Origin: Gemmatimonadota bacterium | GTDB lineage: Bacteria; JAAXHH01 | Reading direction: 5' to 3' | NCBI GenBank assembly: GCA_009837395.1 | Contig: VXTP01000015.1 | Location: 1-64,000 of the forward strand | DNA: 64,000 bases | Program-made: the position numbers and the translations under genes | Notes under the pieces: generated by a model | Told to the model about the DNA's origin: nothing | Databases searched by the model: none | Seen by the model: the letters and a program-made list of their open reading frames with translations, nothing else | Shown here: positions 61,701 to 64,000 of the stretch, one piece after another | Numbering within the stretch: the first letter of the stretch is position 1 | Layout: every line of letters starts with the position of its first letter

Positions 61701-64000
61701 GGCCATCCCCTGCTGGGAGACCGTCACGAGTCCGCCCGCGGTGAGATCACGTTCGAAACGGAGATCTTCCCCGCGGATCCATCCTGGCTGAACGACCACC
61801 GCGTTTTCAACCGCGTCCTGGCTCCGGGTGCCCTGTACGGTTCCATGGCCTGTGCCGTATCGATGCTTGAGGGAAGCGGTCCGATGGTTTTGGAAGACAT
61901 GCAGTTACACAACGCGATGGTCTTCGAAGACGAGGAAGGGGCCGAGAACGGACGACGGATTCAGGTGGTGATCGATACGGCGAAACCGGATGCATCCAGA
62001 GGCCTGCAGATCTACAGCAAGGGGAATGAAGAAGAATGGACGGTCCATGTAGAAGGGCGCATCGCTTCGGGCGCCCCCGATCCGGGAGACGGCCAGTCCG
62101 GCCAGGCTGACCAGGCTGGCCAGGTTGACCGGCAGGTCGACCTGGAAACGCTGAAAGACGGTCTCTCGCCCGTGGACGTCGCGGGCTACTACCGCCACCG
62201 GGCGAGTACGGGGGTCGATCTCGGTCCCAGCTTCCGCACGCTCGGCAACGCATGGTCCCGGCCGGGCGAGGCGGTGGCGGAGGTCTCTATAACGGAACCC
62301 CACGACAGGGATGGGCTTGACGTGCATCCCCTCGTCCTCGACGGATGCTTCCAGGTCATGGGCGTTGCGCGGAACGTGGCGGAGACCGAAGGCGGAGCGA
62401 CCTATCTGCCCTTCGGCTGGGAGCGGATGTGGCTGGCGGGGCCGCTGCCGGACCGGGTGGTCTGTCACGTGCTGCTTGGCGAATCCTCCCGCGGCGCCGA
62501 AGCCCACCCGGACGAGACGCCGGAAGTACTGAGCGGCGAAATGCGGATTTACGATCCGAACGGCGCCCTGGTCGGCCGCCTGAGCGGATACACGGTGAAA
62601 CGGGCGACCCGGGCAGCCCTGCTGGCGGCGGTCGAGGGCGTGAACGACCTGCTGTACGAGGTCGTATGGCGCGAGCGCCCCCTGGCCCCGGGAATCGAAG
62701 CGGCGGACTTCTTCCCGAGTCCTTCGGAGATCGCGGACAACGCACAGTCGTTTACGGGCTACCTGACAGACGCCGGCGTGGATCCGGAGAACCGGAACGC
62801 CCTGCTGGCGGACCTGGAGCGATGGTCGCGGTCCCGCGCACTCGCGTCGCTGGAGGAACTGGGATGGCAACGTGAGAAAGGCGCGGTGGTGGACCCCGAC
62901 GATCTCAGGCAGGCGCTGGGTGTCCTGCCCGAACACACCCGACTCTTTCGCCGGCTTTTCGAGATGCTCGCCAGGTCCGGCGTAATGGAGGAGCGGGACG
63001 ACGGATTCCGCGTGGTTGTGGGACCGGAGGATCCGCTCCCCGACCATATGCCTGGCGACCTCGAGGCGTTCGCAGGCTGGATGAAGGACAGGTATGACCA
63101 GGGCCAGATCGAGATCGGGCTGTTCCTTCGGTCCGGCCTCGCCCTGGCGGAGGTGCTTCGCGGAAAAGAGGACCCCCTGACCCTCCTGTTCAGCAGTGGA
63201 GAACCGACGGCTGGCGATCTTTATCTGAAAGCGCCCGTCGCGCGGGCCGCGAACAGGATGCTCACGGAGGCGGTGCAGGCCCTCGTGTCCAAACTGCCGG
63301 AAGGACGGCGCCTCAGGGTGATCGAAGTCGGGGCCGGCACGGGGTCCGCGACCGCGTCCGTGTTGCCCGAGCTTCCGGAGGGCCGGTTCGTGTATACCTA
63401 CACGGATATTTCCGCGGGCTTCTTCTCCGAGGCGGAAGCCCGGTTCGGCGACCGTGGCGGAGCCATCGACTATCGCCCGCTGGATATCGAAAAGGACCCG
63501 ATCGAGCAGGGATTCGAGCCGCACGGTTACGACCTGCTGATCGCGTCGAACGTATTGCACGCGACACGGTACCTGACAGAAACCCTCGGTCACTGCAGGG
63601 ATTTGCTCGCGCCGTCCGGCCAACTGATCGCGCTCGAGAACCTCAGCGGACTGGGTTGGATGGACCTGACCTTCGGACAGCTCGACGGCTGGTGGCGGTT
63701 CGCCGACGATTACCGGCCCCACCACGCGCTGGCAGGGCCCGACGTATGGAAGCAGGCCCTCGGCGACGCGGGATTCGCGGAAGCGGAAGTGCTGGGACCC
63801 GACGGACCCGACGGACCGGATGGAACAGGCACACCAGACGGACCAGGCGGGCCGGATACATCGAACGCGTCCACGATCCTGGACAAAGGCGTGATCGTGG
63901 CCCAGGGACCAGCGAAGGTGTCCGAGTCTGCCGGCACGTGGATCCTCACCGAGGACCGGGCGGGACGCGCGGTGGAACTCGCGTCCGCGCTGGCGGAGCG
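58758..64000 (+). CDS. Type I polyketide synthase (KS-AT-DH-cMT...), cut by right edge
   Basis: The frame is open from the ATG at 58758 to the edge, 1,747 codons. The ketosynthase (about 29-455) has Cys203 in DAACASSLVS and both His motifs (EAHGTGTTVGDP, KTNLGHLESAAG). The acyltransferase (about 615-920) has Ser698 in GHSVGELAAAH and TTRAFHS, close to the malonyl-type HAFH. The dehydratase (about 980-1265) has His1014 in LNDHRVFNRVLAPGALY, with Asn where Gly is usual, and the Asp in VLDGCFQVMG. The C-methyltransferase (about 1400-1720) has VIEVGAGTGSATASVLPEL and YTDISAGFF. The order resembles highly reducing PKSs, so KR, perhaps ER, and ACP should follow. AAAGGG precedes the start. Two GPDGPDG/GQADQAG-type repeats sit in linkers. 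Confidence 0.95.
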   Translation, partial: MSIETSPRASEKAAGRSGERAKMNAVHEQSIAIIGMACRFPGAPDLDSFWNLLEAGGNAVTEGVPGSGTGRIGTLFPEGAVISDGCRYGAFVDDIDQFDESFFRISPVEAQLLDPQQRMTLETSWQALEDAGIDPDSLKGSRTGVYTGISNDEYRMLVLESTRPSDAASCLYALSGTNLNGTCGRVAFVLGLMGPVKAVDAACASSLVSIHDAVSDLQHGKADLALAGGVQALLNPRIYELRADSMMLSPDGQCKTFDASANGYVRGEGCGVVVLKRLSEAEADGDRIWGVIRGSAINHGGASTGLTVPHTPALIRVIEDALDQAGISPTDVEYLEAHGTGTTVGDPIEIDAVSEVYCRGRDADHPLLTGSVKTNLGHLESAAGVAGLIKAALVVKHGVIPKHLHFHDPNPGIDWDNLPIQVTTEMMDWPRTNGRTRMAGVNSFGISGTNAHIVVEEYRAPDDSGDSSREVAGSPVAGSPIAVAASLPESMTGAAVPSDDLGPRKTRLLPLSGKSDDALRELAGRYLSWLDQQTERTEESHSGDGDGEAGLEGSLSDMAWTSGVGRSHFDHRAGIAFHDIGSLRERLTELTETGPIEHAPKPEKVAFVYTGQGSQWVGMGQALYEQEPVARAVLDRCEAVFQEVRGTSLLDVMFGRNEAVGPLNDTAWEQPALFALECALTALWSSVGVQPAVVMGHSVGELAAAHAAGVFSLEDGMRFAATRGTLLSGTEEGAMAAVFAPAERVATELEGLNGAAGDDEAAGGTRCNISADNGSHQVVSGPVPGIEAVMRHFESAGIRARRLNTTRAFHSALVEPALDALEASLDGVTVNAPSIAVVSNLTGQAVAPEHAFDGAYWKRHAREPVAFAQSVGTLAALGVDLVVEIGPHAILAPMTVSSWPDSPQTLAPKVLPSLTRPSDDSPVANVGSLVNAVAAAYEAGLPIRFDGLYAGESRRRISLPGYPFQRQRHWVEAPKQRRSSAGHPLLGDRHESARGEITFETEIFPADPSWLNDHRVFNRVLAPGALYGSMACAVSMLEGSGPMVLEDMQLHNAMVFEDEEGAENGRRIQVVIDTAKPDASRGLQIYSKGNEEEWTVHVEGRIASGAPDPGDGQSGQADQAGQVDRQVDLETLKDGLSPVDVAGYYRHRASTGVDLGPSFRTLGNAWSRPGEAVAEVSITEPHDRDGLDVHPLVLDGCFQVMGVARNVAETEGGATYLPFGWERMWLAGPLPDRVVCHVLLGESSRGAEAHPDETPEVLSGEMRIYDPNGALVGRLSGYTVKRATRAALLAAVEGVNDLLYEVVWRERPLAPGIEAADFFPSPSEIADNAQSFTGYLTDAGVDPENRNALLADLERWSRSRALASLEELGWQREKGAVVDPDDLRQALGVLPEHTRLFRRLFEMLARSGVMEERDDGFRVVVGPEDPLPDHMPGDLEAFAGWMKDRYDQGQIEIGLFLRSGLALAEVLRGKEDPLTLLFSSGEPTAGDLYLKAPVARAANRMLTEAVQALVSKLPEGRRLRVIEVGAGTGSATASVLPELPEGRFVYTYTDISAGFFSEAEARFGDRGGAIDYRPLDIEKDPIEQGFEPHGYDLLIASNVLHATRYLTETLGHCRDLLAPSGQLIALENLSGLGWMDLTFGQLDGWWRFADDYRPHHALAGPDVWKQALGDAGFAEAEVLGPDGPDGPDGTGTPDGPGGPDTSNASTILDKGVIVAQGPAKVSESAGTWILTEDRAGRAVELASALAE

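Noticed and set aside
61905-63725. 606-codon minus-strand ORF inside the PKS
   Set aside because: Antisense to the DH and methyltransferase domains, which show clear motifs on the plus strand.
1-64000. CRISPR array, insertion sequence or prophage
   Set aside because: No regular direct repeats with unique spacers, no transposase or integrase motifs, and no phage structural genes were seen. The tandem arrays found are short and lack spacers.

Overview
This window comes from a high-GC, two-membrane (Gram-negative type) bacterium. It carries LpxH (lipid A synthesis), a TolC-type outer-membrane channel, a MlaC-like lipid carrier and lipoprotein or secreted-protein signals. No rRNA or tRNA gene is present, so taxonomy stays open. 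The gene mix (tandem UvrA, DUF6785 permease, PhyH and 2OG dioxygenases, DUF3047, 2-oxoacid:ferredoxin oxidoreductase with a 7Fe ferredoxin) would suit an uncultured aquatic lineage such as Latescibacterota or a relative. That is inference, not shown by the sequence.

Layout. 1-3812 (-) is the start of a very large secreted YD/RHS-type protein that runs off the left edge, read from a near-consensus promoter with a long leader. 4468-10251 (+) is a double-length UvrA. 10248-12822 (-) holds a radical SAM protein and an alkaline-phosphatase-superfamily enzyme. 12903-16031 (-) holds MlaC-like, DUF3047 and TolC-like genes. 16243-23666 (-) is a tightly packed run: BlaI-type repressor, M56 peptidase with a C-terminal beta-barrel-like domain, an IPCT/DIPPS-like cytidylyltransferase/CDP-alcohol phosphotransferase, a methyltransferase, a flippase and a second CDP-alcohol phosphotransferase. 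The last four are joined by ATGA start/stop overlaps. 23886-24626 (+) is lpxH with a strong terminator. 24948-30500 (-) holds a collagen-like lipoprotein, a dipeptide epimerase, a site-2 protease, a CCA-adding-type enzyme and a methyltransferase. 30700-32040 (+) holds ferredoxin and purU, facing korAB (-). 34931-38299 holds a divergent permease and a DUF6051-like hydrolase. 38476-42708 (+) holds rel/spoT, a Tat-signal aminotransferase and a GT2 glycosyltransferase. 42729-47976 holds a small membrane protein, Hsp20, two MscS channels and an MgtE system with an extra regulatory subunit. 48258-53108 (-) is a B12 uptake and salvage operon (cbiB, cbiZ, pduO-type, btuC, btuD) under a cobalamin riboswitch with an intrinsic terminator. 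53255-53660 (+) is a toxin-antitoxin locus whose toxin has lost its middle. 53708-55345 (-) are two Fe(II)/2OG dioxygenases. 55487-64000 (+) is a 2-oxoacid dehydrogenase E1alpha/E1beta/E2 set running into a type I PKS (KS-AT-DH-cMT so far) cut by the right edge.

The two most promising units are (i) the BlaI/M56-barrel-led operon for an apparent inositol-phosphodiester or other phospho-head-group envelope product, followed by TolC/DUF3047/MlaC, and (ii) the E1-E2-PKS cluster, divergently paired with two dioxygenases from overlapping promoters. Many genes also carry short in-frame tandem duplications, as if the genome is prone to replication slippage. Several large genes are missed by a complete-ORF search because they cross a window edge. 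Long ORFs antisense to uvrA, the PKS and the RHS gene are codon-bias shadows.
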